DNA from: Antedon mediterranea
Lineage: Eukaryota > Echinodermata > Crinoidea > Comatulida > Antedonidae
Direction of reading: 5' to 3'
Assembly (NCBI RefSeq): GCF_964355755.1
Contig: NC_092670.1
Span: 28,385,795-28,449,794, forward strand
DNA: 64,000 bases
Below, in pieces: positions 24,875 through 37,570 of this stretch. The notes beneath the pieces were generated by a model. That model was not told the DNA's origin and did not search any database. It was given only the letters and a program-made list of their open reading frames with translations. Both the position numbers and the translations under genes were made by a program. The number at the start of each line of letters is the position of its first letter. The stretch's first letter is position 1.

Positions 24875-25485
24875 TGTAATGTAACGATATACTTTTATAT
24901 TTAAGAAATCGACCTTTGTACCGGAATTCAAATAGGTTCACAAATTTGACCCAGAAAGTCCAGAGGAGAGTTTGTCCAGATGTTTTAATGACCATTTAGT
25001 TTATAATAGAATCCCTAAAGAAAACACTTAGCTTAACTTTGTGACTTTTCCCATCGTTAAACCAGGAGTGACTGACACTATTTAAGTACAGATTTGACAG
25101 TGTCATCCATCACAGAAATACCTTATTATACCGTTAATCACTCCCACTTAAACACCCCTGGATCAACTTAGGACCAATCGTTACCCTCACAGATGATGTA
25201 ATGACATTATGCAAATGAACTGAGCCAATATACTCCTAAGTTTCAGAAGGGCCAAGACACACCTTACAGCCATTTCACGGAGCACACACCTCACAGCCAC
25301 TTCTTCAGAAGCAGACCTACACACACTTCACACCTCACTGACAGCATCATTGATTGTCCGTTCCTTATCTATACTTATAGTTGTATATTGTACTGAAGTA
25401 TTATACTGAATAAATAATATATGTGTTACGACAGGCAAGCGAGTCAGAGTCTTCATTAGTACCTCAACAGCAACATTATATTACA
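24875..25485 (+). repeat. LTR-2 5' long terminal repeat
   Basis: 611 bp with perfect 6 bp inverted ends TGTAAT/ATTACA. It contains aataaataat near 25415 (possible poly(A) signal) and an octamer-like site at 25209. Confidence 0.93.
25209..25216 (+). promoter_or_regulatory. Octamer-like motif ATGCAAAT in LTR-2
   Basis: An exact octamer sequence, the classic POU/Oct factor site, lies in the LTR and is repeated in the 3' LTR at 27962-27969. Its use as a promoter element is inference; an 8-mer of this composition can occur by chance. Confidence 0.3.
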
Positions 25486-25502
25486 TGGTGGAAGACCCAA
25501 AT
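25486..25502 (+). other. LTR-2 candidate primer binding site
   Basis: tggtggaagacccaaat begins immediately after the LTR with the TGG expected from a CCA-ended tRNA. I could not assign the tRNA. Confidence 0.5.
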
Positions 25503-25620
25503 TTCATAAGGAACGGAGTGAGAAAACAAGAAATAAACACTTAACAAGACAACAAGACGAAGACAAAGACAAAAATAACCATATTTGTTTGAAAGGAGAG
25601 AAATTTACTTTGACTCAAAA

Positions 25621-25826
25621 GACAAGCTGAAATTATATTTGAATGAGATCGAGACAAGCAGAAATTTTATCAAATTATTACCATTGGATGAAGACAAAGA
25701 AGATAATCGAGGAAGACACAAAAGACAAGCTGAAATTATATTTGAATGAAATCGAGACAAGCAGAAATTTTATGAAATTATAACCATTGGATAAAGACAA
25801 AGAAGATAATCGAGGAAGACCCAAGA
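25621..25826 (+). repeat. 103 bp direct repeat in the LTR-2 leader
   Basis: gacaagctgaaattatattt occurs at 25621 and 25724, with near-identical sequence following each. Both copies contain stops in every frame, so this is probably untranslated leader. 25503-25620 and 25827-26272 hold nothing recognisable. Confidence 0.85.
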
Positions 25827-26272
25827 AGAATCAAAACAGAAGCAAGCGGACAAGAACTGTTTCGTTTAGAGACTTTCAACTTCACGCCGTTTTTTTTCGA
25901 TCGTTTTTTTAACATTTACTTTTTTGAACATTGATGAACACCTTTCGCATTTTTTTGAATTCGTTGTTTGAAAATTTGAACATTGATGAGCACTTTAACA
26001 TTTCTTTAATTCGTTGTTTGAACATTTAGACATTTTTGAACACTTTTTGCATTCCTTTAATTCATTTTTAATTGGATCCGAAGCATTTGGGGTAAGTCAA
26101 AGCCATTTTGATTTTTGATTTGTAACCTTGATTGAAAAGTGAGAGTTTACATATATATACACTAAAATTGTTTTTTAAATTGTTAAAATAATTGTTGAAT
26201 AAACCCGCCGATAATAATAATGAGAAAATTAAGAACACCGTTAACGTAGTAAATGACGAAAACAATGTTTAA

Positions 26273-26725
26273 TTTATCGACGAACATGATAGGACACCAA
26301 CCCAATTGCAATCAGATACCCTTACACATCCAACTAAAGTAGAACCCCTTAACTTGCAACCTTACATTGACTGTGTAGAGAATAACATGGGATTAGCAGC
26401 CCCATTCCAAATGAAAGAAGAACAAATTAAGGAACAAACTAATCTAATTATGACAGCACCTAATGATTCAAATATGACATTAAACCGAGGTAGATTTAAA
26501 GCAGGACATTTCCAAGTTTTAGTTTCGTATTCTAAACCGACTTCAGCCAAACGCAACACCGATAAAACAAAACACGAATCTAATGATCGCAAATTTTGGT
26601 GGAATATTGACAGATATAACGATACAGAGAAATTGATTAAAGAGATCATTAATGATAAACAGATACCGATAAGTGGATCGCCAAAACGATTCATAAAACG
26701 TTTGTATAATGCAACAAGTTACTGA
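26273..26725 (+). pseudogene. LTR-2 internal open frame, unrecognised (possible gag remnant)
   Basis: The frame is open from 26273, after a TAA, to a TGA ending at 26725. The first in-frame ATG is at 26387, giving 112 residues. The product is basic and Lys/Asn-rich, with KFWWNIDRYNDTEKLIKEI toward the C-terminus, and has no zinc knuckle or catalytic motif. About 23 codons without a stop also precede the TAA, as if a longer frame had been broken. The position between leader and polypurine tract would suit a gag remnant, but the sequence matches nothing I recognise. 26726-27605 is AT-rich with no supported gene. Confidence 0.35.
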
Positions 26726-27605
26726 TTTAATTTTTTTTGCAAGGAATTTTTTTTAATTACGACATTTGCTAAATGATAGCATAGTCTACGTATTTTTGAT
26801 GAGATTTGTTTAATAATGATGTGATTTCAGTTAAAAGAGAATTGAATTTATGTTTAAGTATTGATTTTGTAACGAGTTTTTTGATAAAGATTAATTTTGA
26901 ATTTTGATGATCGATATATTGAGATATTGAAAAGCCCGACAATCATTTTGTAACAAATATTTTGTTTAACCTTTGAGTCGTTAATCTCAAGCATTAATTA
27001 ATTGATATACAATAACAGGAGATTTTCTTAGTACTTTTAATTGTAAATTTTTTGACATTGAGTACAAAAGTCGAATTTGTCGACCGATTGAAATCGTAAT
27101 TACCTGTAAATATAAATGCTTAAATCGATAAAGTTGTGACGATAATGATATATTGTGGATAAGTTTGTGTCAACGGGACACACACATTTGTTTCTTTTAA
27201 AGTTTTAAGTGATTGAGTTTGATATTTTGATTTAGGCTAATCAGCCACAGTTTCTTGAATTTTATGTTTTGATTTGATTGATTTATGTTTGAAGACCATT
27301 AGAACGCGATGAGTTGTCGCACGATTTGATGTATGTTCAATGTAACATACTATTTTTAAGTTTTGTATTTTTATTTTCAACTGATTTATGTTTGATTTAC
27401 GCGAATTTTATACCAAATTCATTTTTAATTTCATTTTTTTTAAGAGAGAGAAGAGAGAGAGTGAAAGTGATAAGGTTACACTTCAGAGTCAATGGTTTTG
27501 GCTAACTCAATTTTGCTTATATGTATAATAATGTTTTTTTCTTTTATATAACTTTAATTTTGCATGCCACTATTATAACCATTTTTATATTTTAAATAGA
27601 TTTTT

Positions 27606-27627
27606 AAAAAAAAGGGAAACAGAGGGA
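27606..27627 (+). other. LTR-2 polypurine tract
   Basis: A run of A and G (aaagggaaacagaggga at its 3' end) directly abuts the 3' LTR. Confidence 0.75.
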
Positions 27628-28238
27628 TGTAATATAACGATATACTTTTATATTTAAGAAATCGACCTTTGTATCGGAATTCAAATAGGTTCACAAACTT
27701 GACCCAGAAAGTCCAGAGGAGAGTTTGTCCAGATGTTTTAATGACCATTTAGTTTATAATAGAATCCCTAAAGAAAACACTTAGCTTAACTTTGTGACTT
27801 TTCCCATCGTTAAACCAGGAGTGACTGACACTATTTAAGTACAGATTTGACAGTGTCATCCATCACAGAAATACCTTATTATACCGTTAATCACTCCCAC
27901 TTAAACACCCCTGGATCAACTTAGGACCAATCGTTACCCTCACAGATGATGTAATGCCATTATGCAAATGAACTGAGCCAATATACTCCCAAGTTTCAGA
28001 AGGGCCAAGACACACCTTACAGCCATTTCACGGAGCACACACCTCACAGCCACTTCTTCAGAAGCAGACCTACACACACTTCACACCTCACTGACAGCAT
28101 CATTGATTGTCCGTTCCTTATCTATACTTATAGTTGTATATTGTACTGAAGTATTATACTGAATAAATAATATATGTGTTACGACAGTCAAGCGAGTCAG
28201 AGTCTTCATTAGTACCTCAACAGCAACATTATATTACA
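27628..28238 (+). repeat. LTR-2 3' long terminal repeat
   Basis: 611 bp, same ends as the 5' copy. Differences seen include gtaatg/gtaata at the start, tgtacc/tgtatc, aaattt/aaactt, tgacat/tgccat, cctaag/cccaag and caggca/cagtca. Confidence 0.93.
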
Positions 28239-31200
28239 ATATCACAAAATGGTCTAAAATGTCTCCAAATGCGATTTGAAGCTTTTCTAAGCACTTTGGT
28301 GTTTTTATGGTAACGAGTTATTTCGAAAATCACAAAATGGTCTAAAACGTCTCCAAATGCGATTTGAAGCTATTCTGTACACTTTGCTGTTTTGTGTGAA
28401 TAATTTTTGTCAAAATGCTCAAAATGGTCAAAAACGTTTTTAAATACTATATTAAGCTATTTTGTGCTCTTTGATGTTTTTGTGTGAAAAGTTTTATCGA
28501 AATGCTCAAAATGGTCTAAAACGGTTTCTAATGTGATTTTAAGCACTTTGATGTTTTTATGTTAACAACTTTTTTAGAAAATTACAAAATGGTGTAAAAC
28601 GTCTCCAAATGCGATTTGAAGCTATTCTAAGCAATTTGGTGTTTTTATGTTAACAAGTTTTTTCGAAAATCACAAAATGGTCTAAAACGTCTCCAAATGC
28701 GACTTGAAGCTATTCTAAGCACTCTTGTGTTTTTATGTTAACAAGTTTTTTCGAAAATCACAAAATGGTATAAAACGTCTCCAAATGCGATTTGAAGCTA
28801 TTCTGTACACTTTGCTGTTTTGAGTGAATAATTTTTGTCGAAATGCTCAAAATTGTCAAAAACGTTTTTAAATACGATATTAAGCTATTTTGTGCTCTTT
28901 GATGTTTTTGTGTGAAAAGTTTTATCGAAATGCTCAAAATGGTCTAAAACGGTTTCTAATGTGATTTTAAGCACTTTGGTGTTTTTATGTTAACAAGTTT
29001 TTTCGAAAATCACAAATTGGTCTAAAACGTCTCCAAATGCGATTTGAAGCTATTTTAAGCACTTTGGTGTTTTTGTGTAACCAAGTTTTTTCGAAAATCA
29101 CAAAAGGGTCTAAAATGTCTCAAAATGCAATTTGAAGCTATTCTGTACACTTTGATGTTTTTATGTTAACAAGTTTTTTCGAAAGTCACAAAATGGTCTA
29201 AAACGTCTCCAAATGCGATTTGAAGCTATTCTAAGCACTTTGGTGTTTTTATGTTAACAAGTTTTTTCGAAAATCACAAAATGGTGTAAAACGTCTCCAA
29301 ATGCAATTTGAAGCTATTCTAAGCACTTTGGTGTTTTTATGTTAACAAGTTTTTTCGAAAATCACAAAATGGTGTAAAACGTCTCCAAATGCGATTTTAA
29401 GCTATTCTAAGCAATTTGGTGTTTTTATGTTAACAAGTTTTTTCGAAAATCACAAAATGGTCTAAAACGTCTCCAAATGCGAATTGAAGCTATTCTGTAC
29501 ACTTTGATGTTTTGTGTGAATAATTTTTGTCGAAATGCTCAAAATGGTCAAAAACGTTTTTAAATACGATATTAAGCTATTTTGTGCTCTTTGATGTTTT
29601 TGTGTGAAAAGTTTTATCGAAATGCTCAAAATGGTCTAAAACGGTTTCTAATGTGATTTTAAGCACTTTGATGTTTTTATGTTAACAACTTTTTTAGAAA
29701 ATTACAAAATGGTCTAAAACGTCTCCAAATGCGATTTGAAGCAATTCTAAGGACTTTGGTGTTTTTTATGTTAACAAGTTTTTTCGAAAATCACAAAATG
29801 GTCTAAAACGTCTCCAAAATGCGATTTGAAGCTATTCTAAGCACTTTGGTGTTTTTATGTTAACAAGTTTTTTCGAAAATCACAAAATGGTATAAAACGT
29901 CTCCCAATGCGATTTTAAGGTATTTTAAGCACTTTGGTGTTTTTATGTTAACGAGTTTTTTCGAAAATCACAAAATGGTATAAAACGTCTCCAAATGCGA
30001 TTTTAAGCTATTCTAAGCACTTTTGCGTTTTTATGTTAACAAGTTTTTTCGAAAATCACAAAATGGTCTAAAATGTCTCCAAATGCGATTTGAAGCTATT
30101 CTGTACACTTTGCTGTTTTGTTTGAATAATTTTTGTCAAAATGCTCAAAATGGTCAAAAACGTTTTTAAATACTATATTAAGCTATTTTGTGTTCTTTGA
30201 TGTTTTTGTGTGAAAAGTTTTTTCGAAATTCTCAAAATGGTCTAAAACGGTTTATAATGTGATTTTAAGCACTTTGATGTTTTTATGTTAACAACTTTTT
30301 TAGAAAATTACAAAATGGTCTAAAACGTCTCCAAATGCGATTTGAAGCAATTCTAAGCACTTTGATGTTTTTTATGTTAACAAGTTTTTTCGAAAATCAC
30401 AAAATGGTCTAAAACGTCTCCAAAATGCGATTTGAAGCTATTCTAAGCACTTTGGTGTTTTTATGTTAACAAGTTTTTTCGAAAATTACAATATGGTATA
30501 AAACGTCTCCAAATGCGATTTTAAGGTATTTTAAGCACTTTGATGTTTTTATGTTAACGAGTTTTTTCGAAAATCACAAAATGGTCTAAAACGTCTCCAA
30601 ATGCGATTTGAAGCTATTCTAAGCACTTTGGTGTTTTTATGTTAACAAGTTTTTTCGAAAATCACCAAATGGTATAAAACGTCTCCAAATGCGATTTGAA
30701 GCTATTCTGTACACTTTGCTGTTTAGTGTGAATAATTTTGGTCAAAATGCTCAAAATGGTCAAAAACGTTTTTAAATACTATATTAAGCTATTTGGTGCT
30801 CTTTGATGTTTTTGTGTGAAAAGTTTTATCGCAATGCTCAAAATGGTCTAAAACGGTTTCTAATGTGATTTTAAGCACTTTGATGTTTTTATGTTAGCGA
30901 ATTTTTTCAAAAATCACAAAATGGTCTAAAATGTCTCCAAATGCGATTTCAAGCTATTCTTAGCACTTTGGTGTTTTTATGTTAACAAGTTTTTTCGAAA
31001 ATCAGAAAATGGTCTAAAACGTCTCCAAATGAGATTTGAAGCTTTTCTAAGCACTTTGGTGTTTTTATGTTTAAAAGTTTTTTCGAAAATCACAAAATGG
31101 TCTAAAACGTCTCCAAATGCGATTTGAAGCTATTCTGTACACTTTACAGTTTTTTGCACTTTGATGTTTTTATGTTAGCGAATTTTTTCGAAAATCACAA

Positions 31201-31612
31201 AATGGTCTAAAATGTCTCCAAATGCGATTTCAAGCTATTCTTAGCACTTTGGTGTTTTTATGTTAACAAGTTTTTTCGAAAATCAGAAAATGGTCTAAAA
31301 CGTCTCCAAATGAGATTTGAAGCTTTTCTAAGAACTTTGGTGTTTTTATGTTTAAAAGTTTTTTCGAAAATCACAAAATGGTCTAAAACGTCTCCAAATG
31401 CGATTTGAAGCTATTCTGTACACTTTACAGTTTTTTGTGAATAATTTTTGTCGAAATGCTCAAAATGGTCAAAAAAGTTTTTAAATACGATATTAAGCTA
31501 TTTTGTGCTCTTTGATGTTTTTGTGTGAAAAGTTTTATCGAAATGCTCAAAATGTTCTAAAACGGTTTCTAATGTGATTTTAAGCACTTTGATGTTTTTA
31601 TGTTAACGAATT
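28239..31612 (+). repeat. Satellite A, + orientation block after LTR-2
   Basis: Same 88 bp family with several B-C-D cassettes (for example near 28370, 28805, 29500, 30110 and 31430). A local duplication of about 270 bp near 30885-31420 carries the cactttacagttttttg variant. Confidence 0.96.
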
Positions 31613-32249
31613 AATCGTATTTAAAAACGTTTTTGACCATTTTGAGCATTTCGACAAAAATTATTAACACAAAATAGCAAAGTGTACAGAAAAACTTGGT
31701 TCCATAAAAACATCAAAGTGCTTAAAATCACATTAGAAACCGTTTTAGACCATTTTGTGATTTTCTAAAAAAGTTGTTAACATAAAAACACCAAAGTGCT
31801 TAGAATAGCTTCAAATCGCATTTGGAGACGTTTTAGACCATTTTGTGACTTTCGAAAAACTTGTTAACATAAAAACATCAAAGTGTACAGAATAGCTTCA
31901 AATCGCATTTTGAGACATTTTAGACCCTTTTGTGATTTTCGAAAAAAATTGGTTACACAAAAACACCAAAGTGCTTAAAATAGCTTCAAATCGCATTTGG
32001 AGACGTTTTAGACCATTTTGTGATTTTCGAAAAAACTTGTTAACATAAAAACACCAAAGTGCTAAAAATAGCTTGAAATCGCATTTGGAGACATTTTAGA
32101 CCATTTTGTGATTTTCGAAAAAACTCGTTAACATAAAAACATCAAAGTGCTTAAAATCACATTAGAAACCGTTTTAGACCATTTTGAGAATTTCGATAAA
32201 ACTTTTCACACAAAAACATCAAAGAGCACAAAATAGCTTAATATCGTAT

Positions 32250-34680
32250 TTTAAAACGTTTTTGACCATTTTGAGCATTTCGACAAAAATTATTCACACA
32301 AAACAGCAAAGTGTACATAATAGCTTCAAATCGCATTTGGAGACGTTTTAGACCATTTTGTGATTTTCGAAAAAACTTGTTAACATAAAAACACCAAAGT
32401 GCTTAGAATAGCTTCAAATCGCATTTGGAGCCGTTTTAGACAATTTTGTGATTTTCGAAAAAACTTGTAAACATAAAAACACCAAAGTGCTTAGAAAAGC
32501 TTCAAACCGCATTTGGAGACATTTTAGACCACTTTGTGATATTCAAAAAAACTCGTTACCATAAAAACACCAAAGTGCTTAGAATTGCTTCAAATCGCAT
32601 TTGGAGACGTTTTAGACCATTTTGTGATTTTCTAAAAAAGTTGTTAACATAAAAACATCAAAGTGCTTAAAATCACATTAGAAACCGTTTTAGACCATTT
32701 TGTGATTTTCTAAAAAAGTTGTTAACATAAAAACACCAAAGTGCTTAGAAACGCTTCAAATCGCATTTGGAGACGTTTTAGACCATTTTGTGATTTTCGA
32801 AAAAACTTGTTAACATAAAAACACCAAATTGCTTAGAATAGCTTCAAATCGCATTTGGAGACGTTTTTCACCATTTTGTGATTTTCGAAAAAACTTGTTA
32901 ACATAAAAACACAAAATTGCTTAGAATAGCTTCAAATCGCATTTGGAGACGTTTTTCACCATTTTGTGATTTTCGAAAAAACTTGTTAACATAAAAACAC
33001 CAAAGTGCTTAGAATAGCTTCAAATCGCATTTGGAGACGTTCTACACCATTTTGTGACTTTCGAAAAACTTGTTAACATAAAAACATCAAAGTGTACAGA
33101 ATAGCTTCAAATCGCATTTTGAGACATTTTAGACCCTTTTGTGATTTTCGAAAAAACTTGGTTACACAAAAATACCAAAGTGCTTAAAATAGCTTCAAAT
33201 CGCATTTGGAGACGTTTTAGACCATTTTGTGATTTTCGAAAAAAACTTGTTAATAACATAAAAACACCAAAGTGCTAAGAATAGCTTGAAATCGCATTTG
33301 GAGACATTTTAGACGATTTTGTGATTTTCGAAAAAACTCGTTAACATAAAAACATCAAAGTGCTTAAAATCACATTAGAAACCGTTTTAGACCATTTTGA
33401 GCATTTCGGTAAAACTTTTCACACAGAAACATCAAAGAGCACAAAATAGCTTAATATCGTATTTAAAAACGTTTTTGACCATTTTGAGCATTTCGACAAA
33501 AATTATTCACACAAAACAGCAAAGTGTACAGAATAGCTTCAAATCGCATTTGGAGACGTTTTAGACCATTTTGTGATTTTCGAAAAAACTTGTTAACATA
33601 AAAACACCAAAGTGCTTAGAATAGCTTCAAATCGCATTTGGAGCCGTTTTAGACCATTTTGTGATTTTCGAAAAAACTTGTAAACATAAAAACACCAAAG
33701 TGCTTAGAAAAGCTTCAAATCGCATTTGGAGACATTTTAGACCATTTTGTGATATTCAAAAAAACTCGTTACCATAAAAACACCAAAGTGCTTAGAATTG
33801 CTTCAAATCGCATTTGGAGACGTTTTAGACCATTTTGTGATTTTCTAAAAAAGTTGTTAACATAAAAACATCAAAGTGCTTAAAATCACATTAGAAACCG
33901 TTTTAGACCATTTTGTGATTTTCTAAAAAAGTTGTTAACATAAAAACACCAAAGTGCTTAGAAAAGCTTCAAATCGCATTTGGAGACGTTTTAGACCATT
34001 TTGTGATTTTCGAAAAAACTTGTTAACATAAAAACACCAAATTGCTTAGAATAGCTTCAAATCGCATTTGGAGACGTTTTAGACCATTTTGTGATTTTCG
34101 AAAAAACTTGTTAACATAAAAACACAAAATTGCTTAGAATAGCTTCAAATCGCATTTGGAGACGTTTTTCACCATTTTGTGATTTTCGAAAAAACTTGTT
34201 AACATAAAAACACCAAAGTGCTTAGAATAGCTTCAAATCGCATTTGGAGACGTTCTACACCATTTTGTGACTTTCGAAAAACTTGTTAACATAAAAACAT
34301 CAAAGTGTACAGAATAGCTTCAAATCGCATTTTGAGACATTTTAGACCCTTTTGTGATTTTCGAAAAAACTTGGTTACACAAAAATACCAAAGTGCTTAA
34401 AATAGCTTCAAATCGCATTTGGAGACGTTTTAGACCATTTTGTGATTTTCGAAAAAACTTCTTAACATAAAAACACCAAAGTGCTAGGAATAGTTTGAAA
34501 TCGCATTTGGAGACATTTTAGACCATTTTGTGATTTTCGAAAAAACTCGTTAACATAAAAACATCAAAGTGCTTAAAATCACATTAGAAACCGTTTTAGA
34601 CCATTTTGAGCATTTCGATAAAACTTTTCACACAGAAGCATCAAAGAGCACAAAATAGCTTAATATCGTATTTAAAAACG
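32250..34680 (-). repeat. Satellite A higher-order repeat, 1213 bp unit, two copies
   Basis: Diagnostic variants recur 1213 bp apart: gagccgtttt near 32431 and 33644, and tctacaccattttgtgactt at 33041 and 34254. A third, shortened relative continues toward 34900. Confidence 0.85.
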
Positions 34681-35019
34681 TTTTTGACCATTTTGAGCAT
34701 TTCGACAAAAATTATTCACACAAAACAGCAAAGTGTACAGAATAGCTTCAAATCGCATTTGGAGACGTTTTAGACCATTTTGTGATTTTCGAAAAAACTT
34801 GTAAACATAAAAACACCAAAGTGCTTAGAAAAGCTTCAAATCGCATTTGGAGACATTTTAGATCATTTTGTGATATTCAAAAAAACTCGTTACCATAAAA
34901 ACACCAAAGTGATTAGAATTGCTTCAAATCGCATTTGGAGACGTTTTAGACCATTTTGTGATTTTCGAAAAAACTTGTTAACATAAAAACACCAAAGTGC
35001 TTAGAATAGCTTAAAATCG

Positions 35020-37570
35020 CATTTGGAGACGTTTTAGAGCATTTTGTGATTTTCGAAAAAACTTGTTAACATAAAAACACCAATGTGCTTAGAATAGCTT
35101 CAAATCGCATTTGGAGACGTTTTAGACCATTTTGTGACTTTCGTAAAACTTGTTAACATAAAAACATCAAAGTGTACAGAATAGCTTCAAATCGCATTTT
35201 GAGACATTTTAGACCATTTTGTGATTTTCGAAAAAACTTGGTTACACAAAAACACCAAAGTGCTTAAAATAGCTTCAAATCGCATTTGAAGACGTTTTAG
35301 ACCATTTTGTGATTTTCGAAAAAACTTGTTAACATAAAATCATCAAAGTGCTTAAAATAGCTTCAAATCGCATTTGGAGACGTTTTAGACCCTTTTGTGA
35401 TTTTCGAAAAAACTTGTTAACATAAAAACACCAAAGTGCTTAGAATAGCTTCAAATCGCATTTGGAGACGTTTTAGACCATTTTGTGATTTTCGAAAAAA
35501 CTTGTAAACATAAAAACACCAAAGTGCTTAGAAAAGCTTCAAATCGCATTTGGAGACATTTTAGACCATTTTGTGATTTTCGAAAAAACTTGTTAACATA
35601 AAAACACCAAAGTGCTAAGAATAGCTTGAAATCGCATTTGGAGACATTTTAGACCATTTTGTGATTTTCGAAAAAATTCGTTAACATAAAAACATCAAAG
35701 TGCTTAAAATCACATTAGAAACCGTTTTAGAACATTTTGAGCATTTCGATAAACTTTTCACACAAAAACATCAAAGAGCACAAAATAGCTTAATATCGTA
35801 TTTAAAAACGTTTTTGACCATTTTGAGCATTTCGACAAAAATTATTCACACAAAAACATCAAAGAGCACAAAATAGCTTAATATCGTATTTAAAAACGTT
35901 TTTGACCATTTTGAGCATTTCGACAAAAATTATTCACACAAAACAGCAAAGTGTACAGAATAGCTTCAAATCGCATTTGGAGACGTTTTAGACCATTTTG
36001 TGATTTTCGAAAAAACTTGTAAACATAAAAACACCAAAGTGCTTAGAAAAGCTTCAAATCGCATTTGGAGACATTTTAGACCATTTTGTGATATTCAAAA
36101 AAACTCGTTACCATAAAAACACCAAAGTGCTTAGAATTGCTTCAAATCGCATTTGGAGACGTTTTAGACCATTTTGTGATTTTCGAAAAAACTTGTTAAC
36201 ATAAAAACACCAAAGTGCTTAGAATAGCTTAAAATCGCATTTGGAGACGTTTTAGACCATTTTGTGATTTTCGAAATAACTCGTTACCATAAAAACACCA
36301 AAGTGCTTATAATTGCTTCAAATCGCATTTGGAGACGTTTTAGACCATTTTGTTATTTTCTAAAAAAGTTGTTAACATAAAAACATCAAAGTGCTTAAAA
36401 TCACATTAGAAACCGTTTTAGACCATTTTGAGCGTTTCGATAAAACTTTTCACACAAAAACATCAAAGAGCACAAAATAGCTTAATATAGTATTTTAAAA
36501 CGTTTTTGACCATTTTGAGCATTTTGACAAAAATTATTCACACTAAACAGCAAAGTGTACAGAATAACTTCAAATCGCATTTGGAGACGTTTTAGACCAT
36601 TTTGTGATTTTCGAAAAAACTTGTTAACATAAAAACATCAAAGTGTACAGAATAGCTTCAAATCGCTTTTTCAGACATTATAGACCCTTTTGTGATTTTC
36701 GAAAAAACTTGGTTCCACAAAAACACCAAAGTGCTTAAAATAGCTTCAAATCGCATTTGGAGACGTTTTAGAGCATTTTGTGATTTTCGAAAAAACTTGT
36801 TAACATAAAAACACCAATGTGCTTAGAATAGCTTCAAATCGCATTTGGAGACGTTTTAGACCATTTTGTGACTTTCGTAAAACTTGTTAACATAAAAACA
36901 TCAAAGTGTACAGAATAGCTTCAAATCGCATTTTGAGACATTTTAGACCATTTTGTGATTTTCGAAAAAACTTGGTTACACAAAAACACCAAAGTGCTTA
37001 AAATAGCTTCAAATCGCATTTGAAGACGTTTTAGACCATTTTGTGATTTTCGAAAAAACTTGTTAACATAAAAACATCAAAGTGCTTAAAATAGCTTCAA
37101 ATCGCATTTGGAGACGTTTTAGACCCTTTTGTGATTTTCGAAAAAACTTGTTAACATAAAAACACCAAAGTGCTTAGAATAGCTTCAAATCGCATTTGGA
37201 GACGTTTTAGACCATTTTGTGATTTTCGAAAAAACTTGTAAACATAAAAACACCAAAGTGCTTAGAAAAGCTTCAAATCGCATTTGGAGACATTTTAGAC
37301 CATTTTGTGATTTTCGAAAAAACTTGTTAACATAAAAACACCAAAGTGCTAAGAATAGCTTGAAATCGCATTTGGAGACATTTTAGACCATTTTGTGATT
37401 TTCGAAAAAATTCGTTAACATAAAAACATCAAAGTGCTTAAAATCACATTAGAAACCGTTTTAGAACATTTTGAGCATTTCGATAAACTTTTCACACAAA
37501 AACATCAAAGAGCACAAAATAGCTTAATATCGTATTTAAAAACGTTTTTGACCATTTTGAGCATTTCGAC
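35020..37570 (-). repeat. Satellite A higher-order repeat, 1734 bp spacing
   Basis: gttttagagcattttgtgat lies at 35031 and 36765, and the shortened cgataaacttttcacac at 35749 and 37483. The roughly 815 bp segments between these markers match. Confidence 0.83.

Larger units (their letters stand above)
24875..28238 (+). mobile_element. LTR-2: non-autonomous LTR retrotransposon
   Basis: 3364 bp element with 611 bp LTRs starting TGTAAT and ending ATTACA. It is flanked by an atat duplication (24871-24874 and 28239-28242), and the empty site equals the satellite form ttgaatatcacaaaatgg. The 2142 bp interior has no recognisable gag, protease, reverse transcriptase or integrase, so the element resembles LARD-type derivatives that depend on another element's enzymes. 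The LTRs differ at about six positions by eye (roughly 1%), making this the oldest of the three LTR insertions. The superfamily cannot be assigned from what remains. Confidence 0.92.

Noticed and set aside
26362-26694. 110-codon minus-strand open frame in LTR-2
   Set aside because: Antisense of the sense-strand open frame 26273-26725, with no independent support.
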